From a bacterium (GTDB taxonomy: Bacteria > Actinomycetota > Coriobacteriia > Coriobacteriales > CADBOM01): a stretch of 59,689 bases of DNA. Each line of letters starts with the position of its first letter. The first letter of the stretch is position 1. Below are positions 1-10,102 of this stretch, piece by piece. The notes beneath the pieces are model-generated. The model made no database searches and had not been told where the DNA came from. It saw only the letters and a program-made list of their open reading frames with translations. Location: assembly GCA_024698685.1 (NCBI GenBank), contig JAILQZ010000094.1:1-59689 (forward strand), in the 5' to 3' direction. The position numbers and the translations under genes were made by a program.

Positions 1-356
1 CGAGAGCGCGGAAACTCCTCGGTCAGCGATTTGTCGCCAGCCGCCACGTACTGCGCGCCGAGGATGCGCATTCCCCTGGGCAGCACGCCTTCGAAGGATG
101 CGAGCACCTTCGGCACCGGCACGTAATCGGTCAACAGCACATCGAGGTACTCGTCGATGCTGGCGATGCCCACGCCAAGCGCCCAACCGAAGGCGGTGCG
201 CATGTGCGGCGAGAAGCCCTGGCTCACTGCAAAGGGCAGACCGGCACGCCTGATGCAGCGCTCCATGCAGCGCACGACCTCGAGATGCGAGAGGTAGCGC
301 AAACGCTCCTCCTTGGTGTAGTTGATCCTCAGTCGGAAGGTCGTCGCGTCACTCAC
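1..356 (-). CDS. TIGR03936/DUF2344-type radical SAM-linked protein, partial (runs off left edge)
   Basis: Manual minus-strand translation from GTG at 356: VSDATTFRLRINYTKEERLRYLSHLEVVRCMERCIRRAGLPFAVSQGFSPHMRTAFGWALGVGIAS...; start overlaps the stop of the upstream radical SAM gene. Confidence 0.8.
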   Translation of the reverse strand, partial: MSDATTFRLRINYTKEERLRYLSHLEVVRCMERCIRRAGLPFAVSQGFSPHMRTAFGWALGVGIASIDEYLDVLLTDYVPVPKVLASFEGVLPRGMRILGAQYVAAGDKSLTEEFPRS

Positions 357-2280
357 GGGTGCCTCCCAACGCTATGTCAACACCGAGATTGGGGCAGACG
401 CCGCAGCCGGTGCAGCTGGTGAACGTGCAGTCGGGCGTGGTGATCCCCTCGCTCGCACGCTCATACTCGAGCTTGAGGAAGCGCTCCTCGACTCCGCAGG
501 AGATGTGCGACCACGGGAGCGGACCACCGATCTCGAGGTTGCGCGAAGCGAGCTCCTGCATGTCGATGCCCACAGCCTCTGCGGCTTCCAGCCACCTGTC
601 TAACGAGAAGATCTCGGTCCACGCATCGAAGATGCAACCTCTGCGCCATGCCTCGACGACGAGCTTGGAGAGGTTGCGCCCTCCGCGCGCGAATGCGCCC
701 TCCACCAGCGAAGATGATGGGTCGTGCCAGTTGAAGTCGATGCCCTTGTGAAGGTGGCTATGGCGTATGAGATCGACCCGGCGCTGGGCCTCTGCGGCAT
801 CGATCTGCCCGCACCATTGGAAGGGCGTATCAGGCTTAGGAATGAAGATCGCAACCGAGATCGTCATGCGAACGTTGCCGCGCTGGTTGTCGGGCACGCA
901 GTCCTTCGCGTAGGCGTATGCCTTGTTGGCGAGCTGCGCAATCCCGCGCACATCGTCATCGGTCTCGAACGGCAAGCCGATCATGAAGTAGAGCTTCAAG
1001 CGCCTCCAACCCGCATCGAACGCGGCGGAGATGGCCTGAAAGAGGTTCTCCTCGGTGACGTTCTTGTTGATGATGTCGCGCAGGCGCTGGGTGCCCGCCT
1101 CGGGCGCGAACGTCAGGCCGCCCTTCTTGGCCCCAGCTACTAGATGCGCCATCCTCACGCCGAATCCGTCAAGGCGCTGGGAAGGGATCGAGACCTGGAT
1201 GCCCTGCCCGTCGACGGCGCTGTTGAGCCTGCGCAGGATCTCCTCGATCTGGGAGTGGTCCGTCGAAGAGAGCGACGTGAGCGAGACCTCGTCGTAGCCG
1301 GTGCATGCCAACCCTGTCAGCGTTGCCGAGACCACCGAGTCTGCGCTGCGCTCGCGCACCGGACGGTATATCATGCCAGCTTGACAGAACCTGCAGCCGC
1401 GAGAGCAGCCGCGCAGGATCTCCACCGCGAGGCGATCGTGAACCAGCTCGCCGAAGGGAACGACGGGCTGCGCTTGCAGGGACATCGCGTCGAAGTCGGT
1501 CAGCACGCGCTTCATGACGAGCTCGGGAGCCCCGGAGCCGTCAATCGGGCGCACCCCGAGGTCGGGGTCGTCACCGACCGGCTCATAGAGGCTCGGCACG
1601 TAGATGCCGTCTATATGGGCGAACTCGCGCAGCGTTTCCGCGCGGGACTTGCCCTCCGCTATCGCGCGCCTATGCGTTTGGACTAGATCGACCATCGCCT
1701 GCTCGCCCTCCCCGATCACGATGCAATCGAAGAGGTCGGCTATTGGTTCGCAGTTGTAGGCGCAGGGCCCGCCACCCACGACGATCGGCTCGTCATCCCC
1801 GCGCTGAGCTGCGAATATCTCGATTCCCGCTAGGTCGAGCGCCTCGACTACATTGGTGAAGCTGAGCTCGTGCGGCAGCGTGATGCCGAACATCTGGCTG
1901 CATTTGACAGGCTCGCAGCTCTCGAGCGAATAGAGCGGGATGTTGCGCTCGCGCATCAGCTTGGACATGTCGGGCCATGGCACGTACGCGCGCTGAGCTT
2001 CGACGCCGTCTATGCCGTTGAGAACCGTGTAGAGGATCGCCAGCCCCTGGTTGGGCAGGCCGGTCTCATAGGTGTCGGGATAGAGAAGCGTGCATCTGTA
2101 ACTGCACCCTTCCTTGTGGATCGCGCCAAACTCGGAGTCGATGTAGCGAACGGGCTTCTCGCACTGCAGGAGCAACGGCTCGACCTGCGCCCATACGGAG
2201 CGCGTCGACCCGCTCATAGCGCCGATATTTCGCTGCTGGATAGCCTCGGGCGGTGCACCCGCGGACTGCAATGCGCTCAC
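349..2280 (-). CDS. TIGR03960-family B12-binding/radical SAM protein
   Basis: Radical SAM CxxxCxxC motif (EILRGCSRGCRFCQAGMIYRPVRERS), B12-binding-like N-terminal half, C-terminal CTFTSCTGCGVCP; adjacent to the DUF2344 partner. Confidence 0.85.
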   Translation of the reverse strand: MSALQSAGAPPEAIQQRNIGAMSGSTRSVWAQVEPLLLQCEKPVRYIDSEFGAIHKEGCSYRCTLLYPDTYETGLPNQGLAILYTVLNGIDGVEAQRAYVPWPDMSKLMRERNIPLYSLESCEPVKCSQMFGITLPHELSFTNVVEALDLAGIEIFAAQRGDDEPIVVGGGPCAYNCEPIADLFDCIVIGEGEQAMVDLVQTHRRAIAEGKSRAETLREFAHIDGIYVPSLYEPVGDDPDLGVRPIDGSGAPELVMKRVLTDFDAMSLQAQPVVPFGELVHDRLAVEILRGCSRGCRFCQAGMIYRPVRERSADSVVSATLTGLACTGYDEVSLTSLSSTDHSQIEEILRRLNSAVDGQGIQVSIPSQRLDGFGVRMAHLVAGAKKGGLTFAPEAGTQRLRDIINKNVTEENLFQAISAAFDAGWRRLKLYFMIGLPFETDDDVRGIAQLANKAYAYAKDCVPDNQRGNVRMTISVAIFIPKPDTPFQWCGQIDAAEAQRRVDLIRHSHLHKGIDFNWHDPSSSLVEGAFARGGRNLSKLVVEAWRRGCIFDAWTEIFSLDRWLEAAEAVGIDMQELASRNLEIGGPLPWSHISCGVEERFLKLEYERASEGITTPDCTFTSCTGCGVCPNLGVDIALGGTRE

Positions 2281-3698
2281 TGCGCCGCCGGCGCTTCCTG
2301 ATCGCCCGCCATGTCGATGAAGATCTCCTCGAGAGCCTCGAGCCCATCGACGCTGCCGTCTCTATGGAAGACGATGCGCGCGGGTTTGGCGAACTTGGCT
2401 GTCTTGGAGGGAAGAGCCTCCGAACCCTTGTCCTTGAGCATCCCCGCAAGCCTCTTGACAGAGGCGGGAGCGCCCTTGATGACGAAGTCCTTCGCCGCGC
2501 CGGCGATCCTTGCACCCTTGTCGCCGATATCGGATATCTGGATTGCGGTGCGAACGTTCTTGAGAAGATCCACCCCGCCCTCGCCTATGCCGCGCGCCTT
2601 GGAACCGATGGCGTTGACGATCGAGGAGAGCTGCGGGCTGGCGAGCAGCTCGGCAGCCTCCGGGTCGTTGGGATCGACCTCGACGAGGACCTGCTTTCCG
2701 CCCTCGTTGTACATGTTGACGTAGTGGCCCATCAGCGACGTTCCGAAGAAGGCGATCAGTATGTCAGCTGGAACCTTGAAGGCCGGTAGGGCCTTGGACA
2801 CGACCTTGGATGCGGTCTTGCAGGCCATCGCGCCCGCAGCGAGCGCGCCAGCCTCGTAGAGCGTGCCCTTCGAGAGGCCGCTGCCATGCGCGCGGTCGAT
2901 CTGAAGCAGCATCTTGATCTGGTTGAGCGTCATCACCGGGAAGTCCGCCTTCGACCTGAAGAAGAGCGCTGCGATGCCGGCATTCTCGATCGCGGTGCGG
3001 CGCGTCAGGAACTTTGAGAACGACGGGCGAACGAACTCGAAGCAGTTGGACATCGCGCCCGCCAGCTCCTGGCAATTGGCGCAGATCCAGTCGCCAAGCT
3101 TCACGAACACTGCAGCATAGCGCGAGGTAGGAGACGGATTCTGCGGCTTGCGCAGCGCAACCGAGCTGCTGACGAGGGGCTTGGCTCCGAATACCTTGGG
3201 AATGCGCTGGCCGAATACCTGCAGCGCACATTGGCCCACATCACGTCCCACGCGCGTGAGCCTGTCGACCGCAACCTCTGCGATCGAGATGCCGTTATCC
3301 TTCTCCTTGAGGCCGATGATGTCGCTGGGGTCGATCGGATTTGCCGCACCCTGCTCTTTGGCGAGAAGCGTCGCGAGCTTGTCGGCGATGATGACGGTAG
3401 GGATGCCCTTGGCCTTCGAGGCGTTGTAGGTGGCGTTTACGCATGGGGAATCGCCGGCGAGGATGACGGTGAAGTCGGCTGCGCCGTGAACGTCGAGCGG
3501 CTCGGAATAGAACGCCTCGACGTGCATGAGCGCGTTGGGACTGACCGGTCGAAACGCGATCTTGGTGGCCTGTGCCATCTGCGGGCTGATGCTCTCGTCG
3601 AGAAAGATCGCCAACCGCACGGTGGATTCAGGGTCGCCGGAGCCGGTCTCCAGACTCAGGACCTTGTCAATCACGTTGTTCAGTGAGAGAGCGCACAT
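2277..3698 (-). CDS. Hypothetical protein, weak resemblance to DUF697/YcjF-like membrane-associated GTPase accessory proteins
   Basis: Internal ATG (MCALSLNNVIDKV) preceded by AAAGGAA; segment ADFPVMTLNQIKMLLQIDRAHG...AAGAMACKTASKVVSKALPAFKVPADILIAFFGTSLMGHYVNMY. Confidence 0.5.
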   Translation of the reverse strand: MCALSLNNVIDKVLSLETGSGDPESTVRLAIFLDESISPQMAQATKIAFRPVSPNALMHVEAFYSEPLDVHGAADFTVILAGDSPCVNATYNASKAKGIPTVIIADKLATLLAKEQGAANPIDPSDIIGLKEKDNGISIAEVAVDRLTRVGRDVGQCALQVFGQRIPKVFGAKPLVSSSVALRKPQNPSPTSRYAAVFVKLGDWICANCQELAGAMSNCFEFVRPSFSKFLTRRTAIENAGIAALFFRSKADFPVMTLNQIKMLLQIDRAHGSGLSKGTLYEAGALAAGAMACKTASKVVSKALPAFKVPADILIAFFGTSLMGHYVNMYNEGGKQVLVEVDPNDPEAAELLASPQLSSIVNAIGSKARGIGEGGVDLLKNVRTAIQISDIGDKGARIAGAAKDFVIKGAPASVKRLAGMLKDKGSEALPSKTAKFAKPARIVFHRDGSVDGLEALEEIFIDMAGDQEAPAAQ

Positions 3699-4050
3699 CG
3701 CTGTTCCTTTCAATGCCAATCGAAGGGACATGCCAAGCGCATGATCCAGCTTAGAGCCCATAGCGAGCCCCTAAAGCTTCGATGCGAGCTTTCCGCATGC
3801 CACCCTAGATTGTAACCCTTAACGAAGCATCCCAACCTGCAAGACCTGCAAGATACGCCCCCGCAGTTCCATAAATTGTCTTTTTTTGCGATATGGCAGA
3901 CAGCTTCGCAAGCATGCGCCGAATGTCCAGCGCAAGCTCTCCGCTCTCGCACGAGCGAACTGCGCACATGGGTTTTAATGTTACATTTATAAGGTAGCGC
4001 GTTCTTTGACAACACGCGCAATCCTTGACACCGAACGCAAAAGGAAGAAG

Positions 4051-5883
4051 ATGGCAAGACTGGAAATCACGCGCCCGTCCGAGGCGCATGCCACAATCAG
4101 CGAGCTTACCCAGGATCTGGGTGCGTTGCTGACCACTGGAAGCATGGCAGGCTGCCCTGTGGAGTTCGCAGGCGCCATGGTCCATGCTTCCGCAAGCCAA
4201 AGCTGCGGAAAGTGCGTCCCGTGCCGCATTGGCCTCTGGCAACTGGACAACCTGATCACGCAGGTGCTCGACGGAAACGGCACGCTCAAGACCGTCGAGA
4301 TGATCGAGACGCTGGCGGAGAGCATCTACCACAGCGCCGACTGCGCGGTGGGCTATGGTGCCGCCCAGAGCGTCCTTGCCGCTGTCATCGCGTTCCAGGA
4401 TGATTTCAGGCACCACGTCAGGCGCAACAGCTGCCTTACCAAGATCGAGGGCACGAGCATCCCGTGCATCTCGGGATGCCCGGCAAACGTCGACATCCCA
4501 GGCTACATCGCGCTCGTTGGCGCCGGCCGCTACACCGACGCGGTGAGGCTGATCCGCAAGGACAACCCGTTCGTCCTCGCATGCGGCCTGATCTGCGAGC
4601 ATCCCTGCGAGCTCAGCTGCCGCAGGGCGCTCATCGACGACCCGATCAACATCCGCGGCCTCAAGCGCTATGCCATCGAGCACGCCTCTGACACCTACAC
4701 GCCTTTCCACTACGAGAAGACCGACAGGAAGATCGCGATCATCGGTGGCGGACCATCCGGCCTCACGGCGGCCTACTATCTGGCGCTCATGGGCCACGAA
4801 CCGACCATCTTCGAGCAGCGCGAGCATCTCGGCGGAATGATGCGCTACGGCATCCCCGCATATCGCCTGCCGCGTGAACGCCTCGACGCCGAAATCGACT
4901 TCATGGTCTCCCAGGGCATCGAGGTGCGCCTCAACACGCGCATCCCCGATGACATCTCGTTCGAGGATCTCAAGGCCAACTACGATGCGATCTACGTTGC
5001 GATCGGCGCTCACAACGACAACAAGCTCGGCATCGAGGGCGAGGACGCAGAGGGCGTCATGAGCGCCGTCGAGATGCTGCGCGAGATCGGCGATGGCAAC
5101 TATCCGGACTTCTCGGGAGAGCGCGTCGCTATCATCGGCGGTGGCAACGTGGCGATGGACGTCGCGCGCAGCAGCGTCAGGCTCGGCGCGGAGTCGGTCA
5201 CCATCGTCTACCGCCGCAGGGTCGAGGACATGACTGCGCAGCGGGAGGAAATCGAAGGCGCCATAGCGGAGGGTTGCGAGATCCTCGAGCTCCACGCCCC
5301 ACAGGCCATCGCAACCGAAGATGGCAAGGTCGTAGGGCTGACGGTCCAGCGCCAGATCCCCGGAGCGATCTCAGGTGGTCGCCCGAGGCCCGTTGCAGCC
5401 GATTGCCCGCCCGAGACCATCCCGTTCGACCGCGTTCTGGTCGCCATCGGCCAGGTGATCGATTCCGAAGAGTTCGCCAAGGCGGGAGTCGCGACCTCGC
5501 GCGGCAGGATACTCGGCGATGAGTACGGCGAAGTCTTCGACATCGACGGCGTCTTCGTCGGTGGAGACTGCGAGACCGGACCGGCAACCGTCATCCGCGC
5601 GGTTGCGGCCGGCAAAGTCGTAGCCAGGAACATCGACGATTACCTCGGATACCACCATCCGATCAAGCTCGACGTCGAGGTGCCGCCCGCTGTGGCGCGC
5701 GACCGCGCCGCCTGCGGGAGGTCGAACATGGTCGAGCGAAAGGTCGCCGAGCGCAAGGACGACTTCGAGCTGATGGAGAAGGCCTATTCGGAGCAGGAGG
5801 CCATGCAGGAGGCCCACCGTTGCCTGCGCTGCGACCACTTCGGCATGGGTGCATTCCTCGGGGGAAGGAGCTTCGAATGGTAA
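4051..5883 (+). CDS. NuoF-type 4Fe-4S domain fused to GltD-like NAD(P)/FAD oxidoreductase (hydrogenase-associated flavoprotein)
   Basis: SCGKCVPCRIG motif (NADH_4Fe-4S) followed by GltD-type Cys clusters (CISGCPANVDIPGYI, CGLICEHPCELSC) and two Rossmann motifs (IAIIGGGPSGLTAAYYLA, VAIIGGGNVAMDVARSS). Start could also be the upstream ATG at 4006. Confidence 0.85.
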   Translation: MARLEITRPSEAHATISELTQDLGALLTTGSMAGCPVEFAGAMVHASASQSCGKCVPCRIGLWQLDNLITQVLDGNGTLKTVEMIETLAESIYHSADCAVGYGAAQSVLAAVIAFQDDFRHHVRRNSCLTKIEGTSIPCISGCPANVDIPGYIALVGAGRYTDAVRLIRKDNPFVLACGLICEHPCELSCRRALIDDPINIRGLKRYAIEHASDTYTPFHYEKTDRKIAIIGGGPSGLTAAYYLALMGHEPTIFEQREHLGGMMRYGIPAYRLPRERLDAEIDFMVSQGIEVRLNTRIPDDISFEDLKANYDAIYVAIGAHNDNKLGIEGEDAEGVMSAVEMLREIGDGNYPDFSGERVAIIGGGNVAMDVARSSVRLGAESVTIVYRRRVEDMTAQREEIEGAIAEGCEILELHAPQAIATEDGKVVGLTVQRQIPGAISGGRPRPVAADCPPETIPFDRVLVAIGQVIDSEEFAKAGVATSRGRILGDEYGEVFDIDGVFVGGDCETGPATVIRAVAAGKVVARNIDDYLGYHHPIKLDVEVPPAVARDRAACGRSNMVERKVAERKDDFELMEKAYSEQEAMQEAHRCLRCDHFGMGAFLGGRSFEW

Positions 5884-7625
5884 AGGTCAAGATCAACAAC
5901 ACCAAGGTCGAGGTCTCCGCCGACACCACGATCCTCGATGCCGCCGCCCAGGCAGGCATCTCCATCCCCACGCTGTGCTACTTCAGGAATCTCAACGACA
6001 TCGCAGCATGCAGGGTCTGCGTCGTCGAGGTCGAGGGCATGGAGCGTCTCGTTGCCGCCTGCAACACCAAGGTCGAAGCCGGGGCGCACTACATCACCAA
6101 CAGCCCTAAGGTCAGGGCTGCCCGCACAACCAACGTCGAGCTCATCCTCACCCAGCACAAGACCGCCTGCACCACCTGCGTGCGCAGCGGAAACTGCAGC
6201 TTGCAGGATGTGGCCGCCGACCTCAACATCCTAGACGTCCCGTTCGAAGTCGATTCGAGAGGCGACAAGTGGAATTCAAGATATCCCCTCATCAGGGAGA
6301 ACAAGAAGTGCATCAAGTGCATGCGCTGCATACAGGTCTGCAACAACATCCAGGGAATGCACATCTGGGACCTGCGCAACCACGGGACGCGTACGAGAAT
6401 CGGCCTAAGCGGGGACGCAACGATCGCAGAAACCAAGTGCGTCCTTTGCGGTCAGTGCATCACCCACTGTCCGGTTGGCGCTCTGCGCGAGCGCGATGAC
6501 ACCGACCGCGTTCTCGCCGCACTCGCAGACCCCGACATCACCACAGTCATCCAAATCGCTCCCGCGGTCCGCACCGCTTGGGGCGACGCCCTCGGGCTCA
6601 CTCGCGATGAGGCGACCCCTGGCAAGATGGTCAACGCACTGCGTAAGCTCGGCTTCGACTACATCTTCGACACCGACTTCGCCGCCGACCTCACCATCAT
6701 GGAGGAGGGCACGGAGCTTCTGGGGCGCCTCGCCAACAGGGACGAATACGAGTGGCCGATGTTCACCTCGTGCTGCCCCGGCTGGGTCAGGTACATGAAG
6801 GGCAACCGCTCCGAGCAGATCCCGCAGCTGTCCACGGCCAAGAGCCCGCAGCAGATGTTCGGTGCCGCTATGAAGACCTACTTCATGCAGGAGAAGGGCC
6901 TCGAGCCGAGCAAGGTCTGCTGCATCTCCGTCATGCCATGCGTCGCCAAGAAGTACGAGGTTGGCGTCGAGGAGATGTGGTCGGTTGAGAAGGGCACGCC
7001 CGACGTCGACATCTCTCTCACCACGCGCGAGATGGTCCGCATGCTCAAGTCCGACTTCGTCTCGATCGACGACCTCGTCGAGGACGAGTTCGACCACCCG
7101 CTCGGCGTCGCAACCGGCGCAGGCCACATCTTCGGCGCTACCGGCGGCGTAATGGAGGCAGCACTGCGCACCGCCTACTTCGCGGTCACTGGGGAGAATC
7201 CCGACCCCGATGCATTCGCGGACGTCCGCGGCATGGATGGCTGGAAGGAAGCCACCTTCGACCTCGCGGGAACGCCGCTGCGCGTTGCCGTCGCCAGCGG
7301 CCTCGCCAACACGCAGAGGCTTCTCGAGGCTCTCGATGAGGGCACCGTGGAGTACGACTTCGTCGAGATCATGGCCTGCCCTGGCGGATGCGCCGGCGGA
7401 GGCGGTCAGCCGATCAAGGATAACTGCGAGCAGGCCGAGGCCCGCGGGCAGGTGCTGTACAAGCTCGACAGGAGAGCCGACCTGCGCTTCAGCCACGAGA
7501 ACCCCAGCGTCCAGGAGGCCTACGAGAAGATCTTCGGCGAGCCCAACAGCCACGAGGCGCATAGGCTGCTGCACACCAACCAATACGCGTGGAGCTTCGT
7601 GCCCAGGGAGTGCCTGGAGCGCTAG
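5877..7625 (+). CDS. [FeFe] hydrogenase catalytic subunit (HndD/HydA type)
   Basis: N-terminal 2Fe-2S domain, His/Cys cluster motif, two 4Fe-4S motifs, and all three H-cluster signatures: TSCCPGW, MPCVAKKYE, EIMACPGGCAGGGGQP. ATG overlaps the stop of the flavoprotein gene. Confidence 0.95.
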   Translation: MVKVKINNTKVEVSADTTILDAAAQAGISIPTLCYFRNLNDIAACRVCVVEVEGMERLVAACNTKVEAGAHYITNSPKVRAARTTNVELILTQHKTACTTCVRSGNCSLQDVAADLNILDVPFEVDSRGDKWNSRYPLIRENKKCIKCMRCIQVCNNIQGMHIWDLRNHGTRTRIGLSGDATIAETKCVLCGQCITHCPVGALRERDDTDRVLAALADPDITTVIQIAPAVRTAWGDALGLTRDEATPGKMVNALRKLGFDYIFDTDFAADLTIMEEGTELLGRLANRDEYEWPMFTSCCPGWVRYMKGNRSEQIPQLSTAKSPQQMFGAAMKTYFMQEKGLEPSKVCCISVMPCVAKKYEVGVEEMWSVEKGTPDVDISLTTREMVRMLKSDFVSIDDLVEDEFDHPLGVATGAGHIFGATGGVMEAALRTAYFAVTGENPDPDAFADVRGMDGWKEATFDLAGTPLRVAVASGLANTQRLLEALDEGTVEYDFVEIMACPGGCAGGGGQPIKDNCEQAEARGQVLYKLDRRADLRFSHENPSVQEAYEKIFGEPNSHEAHRLLHTNQYAWSFVPRECLER

Positions 7626-7657
7626 CTTCGAAGCGCGCCGCGCACGCAGACGCAAAG

Positions 7658-7695
7658 CAGGGGAGGCGTTGGAATCATCCAGCGCCTCCCTCTCA
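7658..7695. terminator. Rho-independent-type hairpin between convergent hydrogenase and metQ genes
   Basis: GGGAGGCGTTGGAATCATCCAGCGCCTCCC stem-loop at 7661-7690. Confidence 0.6.
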
Positions 7696-7726
7696 TTGGG
7701 CCAAGTTGCCCTATGTGGGCTTGCTT

Positions 7727-8566
7727 TTAGAACATCGGGATGACGGCACCGGCATAGGTGTCGTTGATGAAGCCCTTGACCTTCTGGCTCTGAACGGCCT
7801 TCACGAGAGCCTGGATCTTCGCGCTATCCTCATCGCCAGCGCGGACTGCGATGATGTTCGCAAAGGTCTGCGCTGCCTCGGACTCGCTATCCTCGCTCGC
7901 GAGCGCGGTGCTGGTGTCGATGCCAGCGGAGATCGCGAAGTTGCCGTTGATGACGGCCATGTCGACGTCCTCGAGGGTGCGCGGCAGGTTGGCGGCCTCG
8001 ACCTCGACGATATCGATGTTCTTCGGGTTGTCGACGATGTCGTTCTTGGTAGCGTTCAGACCTGCGCCGTCAGCGAGCTTGATCAGACCCTGGGCCTGCA
8101 GGAGCTGCAGTGCGCGAGCTTCGTTGGTGGTGTCGGAGGGAACTGCGATCTTAGCACCATCGGCAAGCGCGTCGAGGGACTTGGTCTTGCCAGGATAGAT
8201 GCACAGCGGCTCGAAGTGGACTGCCGCGGCGCTCACGAGATCGGTGCCGTTCTCGGCGTTGTAGTCCTCAAGGTATGGAAGATGCTGGAAGTAGTTCGCA
8301 TCGAGCTCGCCATCGTTGAGCGCGACGTTGGGCTGGATGTAGTCCGAATACTCGACGATCTCGAGGTTGTAGCCCTGCTCTGCCAGCTCGTCCTGAATCT
8401 GCGCGAGGATCTCGGCATGGGGAGCCGGAGATGCGCCGACCTTGATGTTGGGATCCTCGGGATCCGCATTGTTGCTTCCGCAACCTGCAATGGCCAACGC
8501 AGCCATGCATGCGATGGCGGCGACTGCCAGCAGCTTCAGGAAGCCCTTGCCCTTTGCTCTGTTCAT
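7727..8566 (-). CDS. metQ: MetQ/NlpA family methionine ABC transporter substrate-binding lipoprotein
   Basis: Lipobox ALAIAGCGSN; next to metI- and metN-like genes; MNRAKGKGFLKLLAVAAIACMAALAIAGC start. Confidence 0.88.
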   Translation of the reverse strand: MNRAKGKGFLKLLAVAAIACMAALAIAGCGSNNADPEDPNIKVGASPAPHAEILAQIQDELAEQGYNLEIVEYSDYIQPNVALNDGELDANYFQHLPYLEDYNAENGTDLVSAAAVHFEPLCIYPGKTKSLDALADGAKIAVPSDTTNEARALQLLQAQGLIKLADGAGLNATKNDIVDNPKNIDIVEVEAANLPRTLEDVDMAVINGNFAISAGIDTSTALASEDSESEAAQTFANIIAVRAGDEDSAKIQALVKAVQSQKVKGFINDTYAGAVIPMF

Positions 8567-8667
8567 AATCGTTCCTTTCGTAAATGCTCTGCGTTTCTCT
8601 TTCAAATCCAACTCCCCTGACGGGAGCAAAGATTCCACGTCTGCGCCGCTCAACGCGGCATTTCGCT

Positions 8668-9342
8668 CTACTGGCGCTTGTCGATCCTACGCGCAAGCCT
8701 GTCGCCGATCGTCTGGATCACCTGCACCAAGATGATGCAGAGGATGACCGACACGACCATCACGTCGGTCTGGTAGCGCTGGTATCCATAGCGTATCGCT
8801 ATATCGCCCAGTCCGCCAGCTCCAACCGTTCCCGCCATTGCCGAGTATCCGAAGAGCGTGATGAAGGTGATCGATGCGCCGCGGATCAACGAGGGCAGGC
8901 TCTCCTTGAGGAAGACCTTGTAGATGATCTGCCAAGTGCTCGCACCGAAGCTCTGCGCCGCCTCGATGAGCCCGGGATCGACCTCGGCGAGGCTCTGCTC
9001 CACCATGCGCGCGACGAAGGGCGCGGCGCTGACGACCAGAGGGACCACCGCTCCGCGGACGCCGAGCGAGGTGCCCACGATCCAGCGCGTGAACGGAATC
9101 AGCGCGACGAGCAGGATGATGAACGGAATAGAACGGCCGATGTTGACGATCCAGCCGAGGACCATGTAGGTGATGCGTCGAGGCTTGAGGCCGTTGGGCG
9201 CGGTGATCGTCACGAGGACGCCGATTGGAATGCCGATGATGTAGGCGAAGAGCGTCGAGAGCACGACCATGACGATCGTGTCCCAGGTGCCCTGAGCGAG
9301 AAGTCCGCCGTACTGCCCAAAGAACGAGGTGAGCCATTCCAT
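8668..9342 (-). CDS. metI: Methionine ABC transporter permease
   Basis: Hydrophobic permease, MetI-like (EWLTSFFGQYGGLLAQGTWDTIVMV...); gene order. Confidence 0.88.
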   Translation of the reverse strand: MEWLTSFFGQYGGLLAQGTWDTIVMVVLSTLFAYIIGIPIGVLVTITAPNGLKPRRITYMVLGWIVNIGRSIPFIILLVALIPFTRWIVGTSLGVRGAVVPLVVSAAPFVARMVEQSLAEVDPGLIEAAQSFGASTWQIIYKVFLKESLPSLIRGASITFITLFGYSAMAGTVGAGGLGDIAIRYGYQRYQTDVMVVSVILCIILVQVIQTIGDRLARRIDKRQ

Positions 9343-9343
9343 G

Positions 9344-10102
9344 CTACTCACCTGCCGTTTCGAGGTTGTCATAGGCGATCAGGCTCTTGGTGGCCTGGCT
9401 CTGCGGATTGTTGAAGACCTCGAGGGTCTCCCCCTCCTCGACGATCTTGCCATCGGAGAGCACCGCGATCCTGTTGCAGATCTTCTTCGCGACGGCAAGC
9501 GAGTGCGTGATGACCACCATCGTGACCCTCAGCTCGGAGTTGAGCCTCTTGAGCAGCTCGAGGATGGATGCCGTGGTGCGCGTGTCCAGCGCGCTCGTAG
9601 CCTCGTCGCAGAGCATGATCTTCGGCCCGTTGACGAGAGCGCGCGCGATTGCCACGCGCTGTTGCTGGCCGCCGGAGAGCTGGCTCGGATAGCGCTTGGC
9701 CTTGTCGGCGATGTCGACGAGTTCGAGGAGCTCCATCGCGCGCTTCTCGCGGGCCTCCCTGTTCATCTCGCGGCGCAGCTCGAGCGGGAAGGTGACGTTC
9801 TGCAGCACGGTGCGCTGCTGGAAGAGGCTGAAGTTCTGGAAGATCATGCCGATGCTGGCGCGCAGGTCCAGCAGCTGCTTGCCCTTGAATCCCGTGATAT
9901 CCTCACCGTCGATCAGGATGCGCCCAGAGGTGGGCTGCTCCAGCAGGTTGATGCACCTGACGAGCGTGGACTTGCCGGCACCCGACGAACCGATGATGCC
10001 AAAGATATCCCCATCCTCGATGGTCAGGCTTAGATCGCTGACCGCCTCATGGGCGTCCGCGGAATTGCCGTAGATCTTGTAAAGGTGTTGAATCTCAATC
10101 AT
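9344..10102 (-). CDS. metN: Methionine ABC transporter ATP-binding protein
   Basis: Walker A GSSGAGKST, signature LSGGQQQRVAIARAL, Walker B IMLCDEAT. Confidence 0.9.
   Translation of the reverse strand: MIEIQHLYKIYGNSADAHEAVSDLSLTIEDGDIFGIIGSSGAGKSTLVRCINLLEQPTSGRILIDGEDITGFKGKQLLDLRASIGMIFQNFSLFQQRTVLQNVTFPLELRREMNREAREKRAMELLELVDIADKAKRYPSQLSGGQQQRVAIARALVNGPKIMLCDEATSALDTRTTASILELLKRLNSELRVTMVVITHSLAVAKKICNRIAVLSDGKIVEEGETLEVFNNPQSQATKSLIAYDNLETAGE

Noticed and set aside
3805-5295. 496-aa minus-strand ORF antisense to the hydrogenase flavoprotein
   Set aside because: Shadow ORF of a clear GltD-like coding sequence; low-complexity Asp/Ala/Val/Arg composition.
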